This document shows, piece after piece, positions 21,685-33,324 of a stretch of 64,000 nt of DNA (the first letter of the stretch is position 1; every line of letters starts with the position of its first letter). The DNA lies in contig BCKC01000004.1 in assembly GCA_001600455.1 (NCBI GenBank), positions 2,840,915-2,904,914 on the forward strand, in the 5' to 3' direction. The notes below the pieces were generated by a model. That model made no database searches and was not told the origin of the DNA. It was given only the letters and a program-made list of their open reading frames with translations. This stretch comes from Endocalyx cinctus. Lineage: Eukaryota; Ascomycota; Sordariomycetes; Amphisphaeriales; Apiosporaceae. The translations under genes were made by a program, and so were the position numbers.

Positions 21685-24263
21685 GTTGAACGGGGTATAT
21701 AGACACACGCACACGTACACAAATTATCGTGTGGGGCCCCGTTGTGTTGTTTCGATTTTGGTGGAGGGGTAAACCGAGATGGTACGAGCCGAACGAGACG
21801 CCGATTTTGCCGGTCCGATGCGCGCATTCAAGAGAAAAGAAATTTGGTCAAGCTTGCAAGTATATATAATACTTTGGTAAAATGGTGTTTTGTCCCGACG
21901 CCTTAGCTTGACCTTCAAATCAAAAAGAAGGATTGGAATTTTTTTTTTTTTTAAAAAAAAGGAAAGGGAAAGGAAATCGCCGTCGCAATAGTTATCTTCG
22001 GCTGTCGACGGTCCCTATACAAGACGAATCGCAAGCATGGGAAGAATAAACCTAGTTATCTAAGAACCAGCCGATAAGTTTTCTTCGCGTTCTGCAGACT
22101 TGCCTGACGAGTAGAAACCCTCCCAAAAGATAAGAGAGGTTTCCGGGTTAATGAGATGCAGAAAGAATTTCAAAGGGGCAAACAACCAATTTCCTCCTTT
22201 TCCTCCCAACGCAGGAGCTCGGGAAACACGTCTTCATATATATATATATATATATATATGTCTTCATTGAAGGGTGTAGGAGGGGTCATTACCGTCCCGT
22301 TTGTGGATATTCGCCAACATGGGGATATTTTCCAATTGCAGGGGGGGTTCATGCTGGGGGGGTACGACCCCCTTATCCACAAATCTTTTCTATGAAATAC
22401 CTCCCGGACAGAGATGTTTGCCCGACACCATCAGATTCGACCAACCGATGCCATTGGGTTAGCTTGGATATATAATTAGCTGCATATATACATCTCGCAA
22501 TAATTTGCATCGACTCGATACCCTACACTGCTCATCCCCACGTTCACGAGACGTACAGGGACGGGTCTTTTGTATCTGCAAGTCCGAGATAACTTCGGGC
22601 ATGCAAAGGGTCTGAGCTTAGTGAGAACCTATCATATTTGATGTTCTAAAGATACCACTCTCTCGACATGAAGTTACAGAGGAGGGATATTACCCGATGA
22701 TCAGCAGTGGTGCTCTAAATGACACGCAACAATGCCTCTATCGCATCTGCGGCTTTTCGAGACGTGGTTTTTTTTTTTTTTTTTTTTGTGGAGGGGAGGG
22801 GGGTGTTACACTCTATTCGTCCTCTTGGCTATTAAAGTCTCAGGTCAACGAGATCGTCCATTTAAGCTTTCTTCATCGTCAGCTACAGTTGGGATGCTAA
22901 GAGCAACTCACTAGAAGCTGCGCAAACTCTGGTATCGTGGTAAGAGGTTAAGTGATTAGTGATATCGCCGGTTAAGCGTGGGCATGAAAGATGGAAATGT
23001 AGAGAATTCGTCATGTGCTTGTCACTTTCGTTGCGCTGCACTACTTCCTCAAATCCAGTGAAAGTTTCAAGCCAGTCCTCTGCTTGATCACACGCGGCAG
23101 CACGGTTACTTTATCCGAACACCTTGCAGAGTAAGAAAAGGCTTTGCATACTGGCCACTAATGAGGCTTGATTTCGAGCGTGTATCCCTCCATCCTTTTC
23201 TCGGGTGCGTGTTGGGGTGTTTTTTTTGTCCTTTTACGATCTACTATAACGACAAGGGCGATCTCCTGAGACAGCGCATACCTCCAATGTTCTCTCTCCT
23301 GGGAAGTTCTAGCCATCAAATTGACGCGCTTGTACAGTTGTTGATCATACTTAGGTTAGGTCGCTTAAAAGCGCGATCCCACAGAACACTTTCGGTGGCG
23401 AGTTCGGACCATGAGCATAAAGTCGCTGTCGACTGTTGTTGTTCATCTGACCCATTTGGAAATGTCGACACAGCGATCTACATAATATCGTTGCATTGCT
23501 TTTCTCGGTTGATGGTCGCAAGATTTCATTAACCATGGTCCATTCATGTTGAACGTGCTACGAGACAGTGGATAAGCGCCATTCCAATGTTTTAAACATT
23601 CTACGGAGAGCTGGCCCTGTCCTTGGTTTGTGTAAGGGTGTCACAAATACCATACTCGATAGGACGGATATTTATTACCGACTATCATGGAACCGGTGAG
23701 AATAGACCAGACCCGAAGAGCTTACTGTGAATTTAGTAGAATTGAAGAGATTTTGGACGAGACTTTCCATTAATTTGGGATGCTGGGAGACGATTGAACT
23801 GACCGGGGCATGTGTGGATTGAGGAAATGCAACATTGCATAAACAACACCACACCATGGCCTACTACGTGGGTCCTCTCTTTATTGGAGACTCTTTGTGA
23901 CGGTCGGCATCCTTATCGAACCGCAGAGCCGCAAAGTACTCCGCTTTCTGGAGGATTCGCTTCTGCCCATCGTTTGGAAATGTTTGTTTCCCACGTTTCT
24001 CTCGTTTTTTCGGAAAATAGAAGCCAACTTTTTCGGGGAAAAAAAAAAGGTGTCTTAACTACCGCATTTATTAGAAATTGAGCATCTCCGCATCTCGGCA
24101 TTACGGTAAGCTGTATCACAATGCGCAGATTTTTCCTTGCAAGCGATCTTGTGATTAAAATATTTTTGAGTCAATGCTTGTCTTTTTTTTTTTGGCCCCC
24201 AACTAAATTTTGTAAGTGTGGTCTTGGTCTTGGTCTTGTCCATATTTCCGCAGCTCATCGTAT
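21685..24263. other. Intergenic, 2.6 kb
   Basis: No supportable gene. It contains a (TA)n microsatellite and several poly-T tracts. A 123-codon plus-strand frame (23161-23532) shows no motif and no plausible splice extension. Confidence 0.5.
22236..22259. repeat. (AT)12 microsatellite
   Basis: Pure AT dinucleotide run in a spacer. Confidence 0.9.
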
Positions 24264-25670
24264 TCACTCTGGACTGCAGAGAACCCTTGCCTTCGCAATC
24301 ACATTCTGAAAATGCGGGTGACTACCATTCTCGTCCCCAGATTTGGTAATTCCTGGAAACGTGACACAGCTTATTTCACGAGCTGTCAAGCTCTCTTCGT
24401 CCTCTACACCAATATCATCCATGGTAGACGGGTCGAATAAAATTCTTTGATGAGGAAACACCTTAGGCATGGTAACCCGGAACATGGCTTTTTGTGTAGC
24501 CAATAATTGCGATAATGAAATGGAGTTATTAACAAGCACACGCAGTGCCTGGTCCCTCGCATCTGTATATTTTGCATCGGTAATTCCATTCACGATACGA
24601 TTAACTCTCACAATGACTTTCTCCGTCATGATTTTGATATCTGACTGGAGTTTGGTGATGGCCTCGTTTCGAAGCAACGTAAGCGTCGACGCACGCCACT
24701 GATTAACAGCTTCGGTAGAGGCTAGATCACTTAGGTACTTTTCTACCTGATTAAACATAATGGCTTGATCTTCGGGTAGCCCGATAAAATATGCATCAAA
24801 AACCATTTCTACTAGAATGCTGGAAACAATTGATTGTAGAAAGTGTGGCTTGGTCTCAGAAACCGCAAGCTCCTCGTACATTGGAACCAACTCGCTGAGT
24901 TCGTCAATGATCATCTGATCCGCTTTTTTTAAATCTGCAAATATATTAGCGAAGAGAATCCTGAGACAGGTTTAGGGAATTGATATATTCATACCAAAGC
25001 CGGCTTTTCGAAAATGGGAAACTACCCAATTTTGTAACCCGTTCCTGAGTTTGGCCGTGGTGTCTCCGATTTCCTCGTCACTTATTTGGTCGCTCTTTTT
25101 CGTGCTCGTGCTAACCCATTGCTTCAAACCCGAAATCTGAGCTCTTAAAGAGCGTATCTCATCGTCGCGTTCTTTCAGTTCTCGTCGTAGAACCTCCCAA
25201 CCCTCGCGGAGCTCAGATCGTTCGGCTTCTTTTAAATCTACTTCAGCATGCAGTAACCTAAGCTCTGTGTCTGTCCTTAAAAATTGCTGGTTGAGGTTGG
25301 AATATTTTGACTGCCAGTAGCTGGCCGTTTCGCTTTCATTTTGGGACAAGCGGTCTAATTCTCGATTGAATTCGGTTTCCCTGACATTCAGCTCGTGTTG
25401 TAGAATGGCAATTCTTTCGTCTTTTTCTTTGAGGAGCATGCTTTCCCTCTCTTTAGCGACAAGCGATCCGCCGACGTCTTTGCTATTCGAATTGGGCGAT
25501 GTTTCGCGCGGCGTGTGGTTATGACTGTCAGATTTGGGAGAAGGCGTGGCAGACGTGGCACCGGTAAGCTGTGCTCGAGGTGGAGGGGCGATGATGCCAC
25601 TATTTCGGGATGGGGTGGCGGAGGAGCGGACGGCATGGGGATTCCCCTTCCGTTTGTCGGCAGAACTCAT
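24264..25670 (-). CDS. Conserved-looking coiled-coil protein of unknown function (448 aa)
   Basis: Exons 25670-24995 and 24934-24264; the 60-nt intron joins KAGF to DLKKADQM (G + AT = Asp). Residues 1-70 are Ser/Pro/basic and disordered. Residues about 75-190 form a strong coiled coil (heptad-rich KERE, LQHEL, REWEVLRRELKERDDEI). The remainder, starting with NWVVSHFRKAGF and running through ELVPMYEEL, LLQSIV-like and FDAYFIGLPEDQA segments, looks like a folded helical domain. I have the impression of a widely conserved fungal protein but cannot name the family. The combination of coiled coil and helical C-terminal domain would suit a cytoskeletal or scaffold role; that is a guess. It ends at the first in-frame stop; a further 3' intron is not needed. 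Confidence 0.75.
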
Positions 25671-26131
25671 CTTATTTAATAAAAGGACTTATTGGTTGCC
25701 TTTCCAGTGTCGGTGAGAGGCAGTATCATTTATGGACATCCTACTTATCCATCATATCGATGCCTAGAGGAGATATCTTAAGTGCCTAAAAGTCGGAGGT
25801 ATCTCAAGGCCGCGTAAGTAGTATTGGCTGTTGCCTTGCGTGGAAGGCTGATGACGAGGCGGAGCATCTTGCTGTCGCATGAGGGGAGAGTTGGTACTGA
25901 TTTAGGTACCACCGTATTAGGTACCGTATTACCTACCCAGCTACCGTCTTACCGCGATCTAATGTAATAAAACTTTGTTAGTTAGTAAGAGCACACAGTA
26001 TGAAATAAAGAAATCAACTGTGATTTCAAATTTAAGTTCCGGGGTGATATGACCCGCTCTTTCAAGCTTAAAAAGTCAGCTCAGTTCTCATCAGATTCTA
26101 GAATAAAGTATATATATACAATTGACATAAA
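25671..26131. other. Short intergenic stretch with GGTACC-type repeats
   Basis: This 461-bp spacer holds the promoter of the coiled-coil gene (minus strand) and the 3' end of the following minus-strand gene. A cluster of overlapping GGTACC/TTACCTACC words lies near 25905-25945. No coding signal. Confidence 0.5.
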
Positions 26132-26881
26132 CTAGTTGAAATCAATATTTGCCTCAACTTCGTAAATCTCATCTCCATCCTCCTGCCTCTTTGCACCCAT
26201 CCTGCAAATGGCGATTTTCTCGATCGGGACGTCTTTCATCCACACTTCATCACTGTATCTTTCAAGTATCTCGCGGGCATCGATCGTGAGCCTCTCGTGT
26301 CGTTTACCCTTCTTTCCCTTCCCACTTCTATCTTTGTCCTTAACGTAGATCGTGTTGAGTATGGTAGCGTGTAAGAGCAATGGCCTGTTTTCCTCGGTCA
26401 TTAATCCCGCCTCCTGAAAAGTAGATCGCAGTCTTTCGCAGAACCTCGCGAGGGTGCCATCTTCGTCTACGGGTGATGCGTAAAGTACTGAAGTCTTCGA
26501 GGCGGATCGCATGGCGTGAAGACCACTCAGAGTCACCAATGGCGAGGGTAGTGACTGTATACTGGATGATCCTTTTCCTTGCTCCTCAGTCTCCGCTGTC
26601 AACCCTGGTGACATAACGCTTGCCAAGATTTTTTTGGGCGTTAAGCTCCTCAATAATGTAACTGCTTTCTCGAGGCCTTGATCATCTTTCGTAAAGCTCA
26701 TCACGCCTAAGGTCAGGTGGAGAGTCCCAACCGGTCGTATAGCTGTATCGGGTATTCCAAAACCATCATGGCTGGTAACGTCGGCTCTGAAAGATGACAA
26801 ACTAGTAGATAATTGATGGCGGGAGGTGCCGGTGACGAGAGGGATACATAAGAAGTGTGTAGGGGATGGTCGCGGAGGCAT
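26132..26881 (-). CDS. 2H phosphoesterase-like protein, AKAP7/ASCC1-type domain (249 aa)
   Basis: Intronless. The protein shows the twin histidine signature of the 2H / 2'-5' RNA ligase-like superfamily: H55-L-T57 in TLHLTLGVM and H171-A-T173 in LLHATILNT, separated by about 115 residues. An N-terminal FLCIPL strand and a GTLHLTLG strand match the AKAP7_NLS-type domain also found in ASCC1. Family members act on RNA or cyclic phosphate ends, or bind nucleotides. The domain spans the whole protein, and no KH domain of the ASCC1 type is visible. A Lys/Gly/Arg-rich loop (KDKDRSGKGKKGKRHERL) precedes the final strand-helix portion. Start at the first ATG. It lies between the coiled-coil gene and YPD1 on the same strand, with no sign of functional linkage. 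Confidence 0.82.
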   Translation of the reverse strand: MPPRPSPTHFLCIPLVTGTSRHQLSTSLSSFRADVTSHDGFGIPDTAIRPVGTLHLTLGVMSFTKDDQGLEKAVTLLRSLTPKKILASVMSPGLTAETEEQGKGSSSIQSLPSPLVTLSGLHAMRSASKTSVLYASPVDEDGTLARFCERLRSTFQEAGLMTEENRPLLLHATILNTIYVKDKDRSGKGKKGKRHERLTIDAREILERYSDEVWMKDVPIEKIAICRMGAKRQEDGDEIYEVEANIDFN

Positions 26882-28186
26882 CCTGAAAGTTGTTGAGTAT
26901 TCAAGGATTTCAACGAGTCATGTAGAATTTAGAAGTAGGTTGCCTAATCCACCATTTAAACTACAGGGGTTGTCATTTAGATGCCTTTGAACCTTCTGGT
27001 TATGGTAGTCGAAACGCTGAGACTAGAGATGTGGTCCCGGTTACTCAACCAACAAGATCCCGCAAAAGAATCGGCGATTACACCGAAAATAGAATTTTGC
27101 TACTACAAAGAGTTATGACACCAAGCTTCCGAATATTTTCAGAGCACACCTATCTCACGGATGCCTCAGACGATTTAGCAACTTTTTAATACCTGGCCTC
27201 CCTTTCAATACACAGAAGAAATGATTCATTCGAGTAAGAAACAATGTAAACAAGCACAAATGAGGCGGAGCACACGGATACCAAAATTAAAAGAAGAATC
27301 TTTACTCATATTTTTTCCCTGGTAGTTCAAACCTTCAGTCTTATGTGAACTAACCTATTCTACACGACATAAATACCATATTTGGCAAATCCTGGGCATC
27401 CTCTTTTTTTTTTTTTTTTCTCCCCTAATAATCTAAGGAAAGGACCAAACCAACGTTAAACCTACTACCGAAGCCACCGCAGTAGGCTACAATATATCAT
27501 TACCGTCAAAATGGTAATACGAGCGGGACGATTGCGTCACAAGAATGACGTATTTTTTTTTGTGGCTCTTAATGATGAGACCTATGTCGTCACCAGAGGT
27601 CGCATGGCATGGCTCCTCCTACCGGGGACTTAAAAAAAAGGAAAAAACGAATCACCAGCTCTCTATACAAGAAAAACGATAAAACAATTACTGCCTAGTT
27701 GTGGGAAATCAGCGAGGGAAGAAAAAAAGGGGGGTATCTCAATAGGTAGAATAATCGATCCAAATCGCATTAATAAAGTGCAAGCTGTGTGCCTCGTCCC
27801 TGCAAATGCGCTATACTTTAAAGGCCCGGTTTGATCCCGAGCTGGCGTACCCTATGTACAGAGTTCTAGAGTTGGGTATTCTGTAATTCAGCTCAATAGA
27901 CCCAGTCGTAGAAAACGTAGAAGAGCTCCTCTATCTCGTGATCGCAGCACCGAAAAATTATAAAAGTCTGGATATATCGAAATCAAGCCATGGCAACTGC
28001 AACGAATCTCACACCCCGCCTCCTAGGCCTACACTCGACAGCCTTCGTTTCTTGTGATGTTTGAGAGGTCTCCTGAGAGGATGGGGTGATTTCATTACCA
28101 AAAGGATCCGGACCTCACGGGGCGACGACGTCAACCGACGCACACGAAGCCGATCCTATGCTAGCCAGATAGCCATCTAGCCGACT
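26882..28186. other. Intergenic, 1.3 kb
   Basis: Holds the 5' region of the 2H phosphoesterase-like gene and the 3' side of YPD1. There are poly-T and poly-A runs and no supportable frame. Confidence 0.5.
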
Positions 28187-28827
28187 CTAAGTAGATTCCG
28201 GACCATAGAAATTTCGGAGAGTCCTTTCGACATCGGCGTATTCTTCTTTTACCGTAACGAGGGTTTCTGTGATACGCGTAAGGCACAGGGCTTCATCCGG
28301 TTCGGGAGTGCCGTCGACGTTCTCCTTCTTGCCGTACCGCTGTATCTTCTCACAGCTATCCCTAACTTTAGCTAAGCCTAAAGTAGCGGACGAACCCTTC
28401 AAAAAATGACCAAGTCGGTACAGCTCGTCGAGGTTCTTCTCCCTCCTAGTTGGTCAAGTAAGATCAGCACCGCGCTATGTTGGTAACGTCATAGGCACGC
28501 TATAGGAAACGAGAGAGTAAACAGTATAACGAGACTCCACTTACAAGGCTTCGTCCATCTTCTCAAAGGTATCCTCGGCTTGCTCAAAGAAACCAAATAC
28601 TAGAGATTTACTGAATTCCCGATCCTCTTCGCCATCGTCCATTTCCAAGATCTGGCCAAAGGTAGCGATATCAACAGCATCCCCTAAGTCGGGCATGTTG
28701 CTAGCATCATGGGCGTCATCGTTCTTATATAGTGAAGTTCAGTTAGTAAATATCGACGATGGTTACAGTACCGGTGGATAAAGACAGGATCGGGTCCCCT
28801 CCGACTACTTACCTGACCGCTAGCCAT
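28187..28827 (-). CDS. YPD1: Histidine phosphotransfer protein Ypd1 (150 aa)
   Basis: Exons 28827-28813 (only 15 nt, MASGQ), 28723-28545 and 28445-28187; introns of 89 and 99 nt, all phases consistent. The HPt four-helix core is clear: FGQILEMDD and FGFFEQAEDTF helices, then LGHFLKGSSATLGL with phospho-acceptor His78, KVRDSCEKIQRYG, and a final helix ending NFYG. Ypd1 carries phosphate from a hybrid sensor kinase to the Ssk1 and Skn7 response regulators in the HOG osmotic/oxidative stress relay, and fungi normally have a single copy. Length and ending match the family. The tiny first exon relies on the splice signals (CAG|GTAAGT donor, ATAAG acceptor) and the only suitable ATG. Only the last exon forms an open frame of any length, so the gene is easily missed. 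Confidence 0.92.
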
Positions 28828-31679
28828 ATTGACTATGATTTCTTTGGATGGCGGGGTGTGAAACGGTGTGACTAGTAAAATACGTCGACAACAGATGAGT
28901 CAAAATGTAATAAGAAAAAAATGACAATAGTAAACAATGTCTGATCTTTTAACGTACGGGTTATTAAAAAAAAAAATTGCAGATGAATTTAACCTGCTAA
29001 AGTAGCAGGATAATTGAGTGAATATGTCTTATTAGGGAGAAGGTCGTGTGGGAGGTTCAAGAAAAAAAATGCGCAGCGGCTTTAATCAGGCGGGCTTAGT
29101 AGGTAGGTAGCGACTGGAGTGATTGATTATGAGGTGGGGTTTGTTGGTAGCATGGAGAGGCCACAACTCAGTGATTGCAGTTATAGAATGTGCCCAGTCG
29201 TTCAGTGTGGTGGGGTTAATTGAGTTGATACTGCTGTTTATTAATAAATTATTGTATTGTACTTATGTATGTGGGAAAGTAGTAGTATGCTTAAGCAATG
29301 AGCTCTCTCGAGTCGCCAAAGATGGTTAAAAAGATATGCCGCCTCGGAAAAAGTCAGCCGAAGAAAAAAAAAAAAAAAGTTCAAAGTGAAAAAAATATTA
29401 TCGAGAAGCAATATTAGAAGAGGATTCTGGCCTAAATAATCTTTGTTCTGATTTTTATTTTTATTTTTATTTTATTATCTTTTTTTTTCCCTTCGAAGGA
29501 AATAAAAGTCTACCTAGGTATTAGGGATACAAGTACTCGACTTGGGTCCTTCGATCTATATATACTTCTACGAATGATAGTCTGTGAAGATTGAGACAAC
29601 AACTCTCACCTCAATAATAGTTGATCATTCGATCAAAAAGGAAACCATGAATAGTTTAAAAGAAATTCAACAAGCTGATCCCAGAATTCCGAGTGGTGGA
29701 GTAAGAGTTCTAGGCTTCTTCTAGCGGTAATACTATACCAAAAATTTACATCGGTCTTACACTTATTAGCCTCCACGCGACAAGAGGAGGAAGATCCCAT
29801 ATCTTGCACTTTTGGAAAATTTAAATCTGCTTCGTTGCCCGTTCAGCCTCGTTTAAGGTATATTCACCAAGGATGAGCCTGCAATTTATAACTCAATACT
29901 CCCATGTCGAGGGATCTCAAGTCAGTTTGGTTTGGTGACGTTGGTGGTTGAAGGTTCTATTGCTTTAGTCAAGAATTATCTCATTGAGTTCCGATTCTAG
30001 CCCCGCGTTTATCAAATACTTTTTTTTCTCTCTCTCTATCTTATCAGAAGAAATCACGTCTTCGAATTATAGAAACATGGGACGCCACGACGTAGGCTGG
30101 TGGGTAATACCATCCATTACTACTTAGAAAATACAGATAGATATCCGCTGGTATCACTACAATCATGTTATGTGTACCCTAAGGTCGCTTCGCTGTATAC
30201 GAAAACCCCCTCTTCTCTCTTTCTCTCTTTCTCTCTCTCGGGGGAGTATAGACGTTATTTATGGGTAAATGAATCCCCATTGTGGACGTAACACTGATAG
30301 GCAAGCATCCTGCTGACACCGGTAGACGTAGTTCCCAGGATCATGTCACCATGATGTTATACGTTGCTTCCATCTTCCATTCATTTTGCTATTGAAGTTA
30401 ACCTACCATTAGTTTATTCTATTCCACCTATTCTCCGAGTTTAGAATACTAAAATAGGTATCGGGAAAGATAAACTATATGAGTTCGCTGTTAAAGACTC
30501 AAGAGTAAAAAACTCAAGGACTCAAAGACTTTAAGACACAAAACGACCCCTCGTCAATTTGGGGGTCCATCTCATATTTCTTAGTGGGGCTCTAACCCTG
30601 TACAACATACGTCATAGGTACCTAGACTAGGATATGCATGCACCCTCAGGTTCTGCACCCTCTCAATATATTAAGCACTAGGTCACTCACCTTGCACACA
30701 TGTACCAATGTGCAAAGCATACGTAGGAGCACTGTGTCATCGGATATCCACGTCTATAGTATAGGTTTAGTGTGAGGATGGCTGCATTAACATGTTATAT
30801 AAAAAATAATCTCAACTAAATAAACGAGAATCTTTTTGTTATTTGACAATATTATATCTATATATATATATATATATATATACTGTACGTATAGATAAGA
30901 TCCAGGAACCCTTTTGTCTTACGACATTAAAATTAATTTATGATCTAGTCAGCCTCGCGTACTTTGAATATTTTCGGATGATGTAACCTGTTAACCTTAA
31001 GAAGGAAATAATATTTAGGTAGTCAATTCCCTAGTGTACGGAGCGGGTATCACCGGAACAACGCCGAGAGCCGTCCAAAACTCTTGACGTTCAAATATCG
31101 CGACGAAAGCGAGAAATGTTGAAACACATACAAATTTTATGTCTTCGCATATTCGGCTAGTTCAGACACGTGGTTAGACATTACGGTCCGTTGCCAGCTC
31201 AACATCGTAACACCCCCTTTCCATACTACACTATTATTTTACACAATCCTTCAGGGTAGTGCATGATCTGTCAGCGCAAAACCTGTTTTCAAAAAGCAAA
31301 GAGAGGTATCCGTTCCCATGTCGCACATTTCCCCGCACCATACATAATCTGTTCGTCTTCGTCAACGTCCCCAATTATTCATTAAACTTGATTCCATAAT
31401 GGTATAACGAGTACGTGCAAATCTTTTCGATTGATCATCGTACTGGCTACTCCGCAGAATCTCCAAATACAGTCCAGTGCGACTTACTTTCTGCTTTGAC
31501 TTTTTTGGTAGCCAATACAAAAGGGCAGCCTGTCAAACCAGTTTATCGAAATCCAGTAAGATTGCTTGGATAATAGACCTCCCACATAATTGCGAATGTC
31601 ACTGGCTTAGGAAATTCTCGTTCATCGTGATGGCTGGACGTAAACATGCGAAACTGAGACGGTACTTTCGCATAGACCT
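28828..31679. other. Intergenic, 2.9 kb, AT-rich
   Basis: No supportable gene between the YPD1 start and the DUF3984 gene end. It contains poly-A/T tracts, an ACCTAGG-type cluster near 29510, a (TA)n run at 30859-30882 and pyrimidine tracts near 30035 and 30215. Frames of 60-68 codons at 29123 and 30100 have no family resemblance. Confidence 0.5.
30859..30882. repeat. (TA)12 microsatellite
   Basis: Pure TA run within the spacer. Confidence 0.9.
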
Positions 31680-32771
31680 TCACAGCAACACCTTCGACGC
31701 TACGCTCAGGAGCCATGCTGCATCTTGCCAGCCGGTGCCTTCTTCCACGTTCGGTGGTGGAATTTGCTGTTCTATCGCTCGATCGAAGTCGATAGTGCTT
31801 GCGCTTCGTGGCAGCTGATTATCAGTTTCCGCGTCGGTAGTTTCACCATCTGCAGTATCGGAGTCCTCGTCGTTCTCATCCACGGAGAAGAGAGACCACA
31901 TCCACGCTCCCACGCCAGCACTCCTTCTGTTGACTAACTTGCGGACGGTTGCTTCGTCTACCTCCCTTGAATCTATATCTAAAGCCTCAAGCTTTTCGTC
32001 GAGGCTTACAAAGTCCGGACCCGGAATATGTTCCTCGGCCGAGACTTGCTCGTGGAAATAACTGTCTTGCATAGCACGTTCTAACGGTGTTTTCATCGGC
32101 GTCCTGTTGGCGACTCGACTTTGTGAGCGGCTACCATATCGACTGACCGGCGAAGCAATTCCTCCTTCCGCGCCAGCTAAACTGTCGTGGCGACTACTTC
32201 GCTTACTTGCCAGGTCTCGTTCTCTGACAAGCTCGCGTTCGTACGATTCTTCTTCAGCGTCACGTAACCCAGTTAGACTAGTAGAACTAGCTTTTGATAC
32301 GAGCCAACCCTGCCCCTTAAATTCACGGGCCTCCGAGCTGATTAATGCTCCCGTACGTAGCATCCAGTCGCTGTCACGCTCGACTTCATCTTTATGGAGG
32401 GGTGAGAGGGTCAAATGAGCCGCTCGACCATGGTGCTGTGCACCCGATGTGGACAGGTATGTAGTAGACTTGCTTTTAGGTAATTGCGTAGAAGGAACAT
32501 CTGGAACGGATCGTCGTCGACGCGGCGAGCTGCCTCTGGTTCGCGGTGGTGATCGTAATAGTCTCGGGGTTGTAGGAGCAGATTTGCCTTGGAGATACGA
32601 GGTATTATACTGAAGAGGGGAGGTCACCACACCTCCCGCATCAGGCAATTCTTCTGGGTCGGTTATAGGGAGTTTAGATGTGAGGGGAGCGAGGGAGAGA
32701 CGATTGAGGTTGGTGGAAGATCGATTCTTTCGACGATCCTGATTTGCGTGTTGTTTATATGCAATATCCAT
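31680..32771 (-). CDS. DUF3984-type protein (363 aa)
   Basis: Single exon from the ATG at 32771. The sequence follows the pattern I remember for the Pezizomycotina DUF3984 family: an N-terminal LNRLSLAPLTSKLPITD segment, TSYLQGKSAPTTPRLL, basic Ser/Arg/Pro stretches, LPKSKSTTYL, DWMLRTGALISSEAREFKGQGWLVSKASSTSL, and a glutamate/arginine-rich helix. The C-terminus ends with GWQDAAWLLSVASKVLL. No transmembrane segment or signal peptide is seen. Function is unknown; the long Glu/Arg helix and phosphorylatable Ser clusters suggest a regulated scaffold, which is speculation. It is transcribed divergently from ELP1, with about 550 bp between start codons. An additional in-frame Met upstream (32822) encodes a hydrophobic stretch not expected in the family. 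Confidence 0.78.
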   Translation of the reverse strand: MDIAYKQHANQDRRKNRSSTNLNRLSLAPLTSKLPITDPEELPDAGGVVTSPLQYNTSYLQGKSAPTTPRLLRSPPRTRGSSPRRRRSVPDVPSTQLPKSKSTTYLSTSGAQHHGRAAHLTLSPLHKDEVERDSDWMLRTGALISSEAREFKGQGWLVSKASSTSLTGLRDAEEESYERELVRERDLASKRSSRHDSLAGAEGGIASPVSRYGSRSQSRVANRTPMKTPLERAMQDSYFHEQVSAEEHIPGPDFVSLDEKLEALDIDSREVDEATVRKLVNRRSAGVGAWMWSLFSVDENDEDSDTADGETTDAETDNQLPRSASTIDFDRAIEQQIPPPNVEEGTGWQDAAWLLSVASKVLL

Positions 32772-33324
32772 AGTTAGAGAATTTAAGCAACTGGTCAAAG
32801 ACAGGTAAAAACACCAAATCAAAGTCGAATTTGAAAGGCTTAGAATTGATCAAGATAATTAAATAGCCAAAGTAAATTAGAAATCATATGATGGTGGTGC
32901 CAGAGGTATGTTGGTTGCATCGGGTATTTGTTGAGGTTGACTGAATTCGTTATTATGGGGGATGTATGTATGTAGTATTGCAGATCATCCACTGTACAGG
33001 GGATTTGAGGGGCTGGCCGAACCTTGGAAGCTTGATCTCAAGCCTTTTAGCCACTAATGAACTCTGATAACAATTTGATAACATTCTATCCCGAAATCTA
33101 ATGATCTACCGAGGTATTAAAATAGTGAACCTCGAACACCTCGAAATCCTACCAAACTAGATCTCTGTGTAATTACATAAAAGTAGCTTCACAGTGTTGG
33201 AAAAAACTTTGGTCGCACGGAGCCCATTATCAAAATTGTAAGTCACTTTCCCCTCTACACCCGATGGGTAGATAGGCCATTAGGATCGCAATCGCAATAG
33301 AGGTAGTATTGGTGTATTTTCAAG
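32772..33324. promoter_or_regulatory. Divergent promoter region between DUF3984 gene and ELP1
   Basis: 553 bp between oppositely oriented start codons must contain both promoters and 5' leaders. I see no clear TATA box or repeated operator-like element; the sequence is about 60% A+T. Confidence 0.5.

Noticed and set aside
23161..23532. 123-codon plus-strand frame
   Set aside because: No recognisable domain; upstream and downstream sequence gives no supporting exon.
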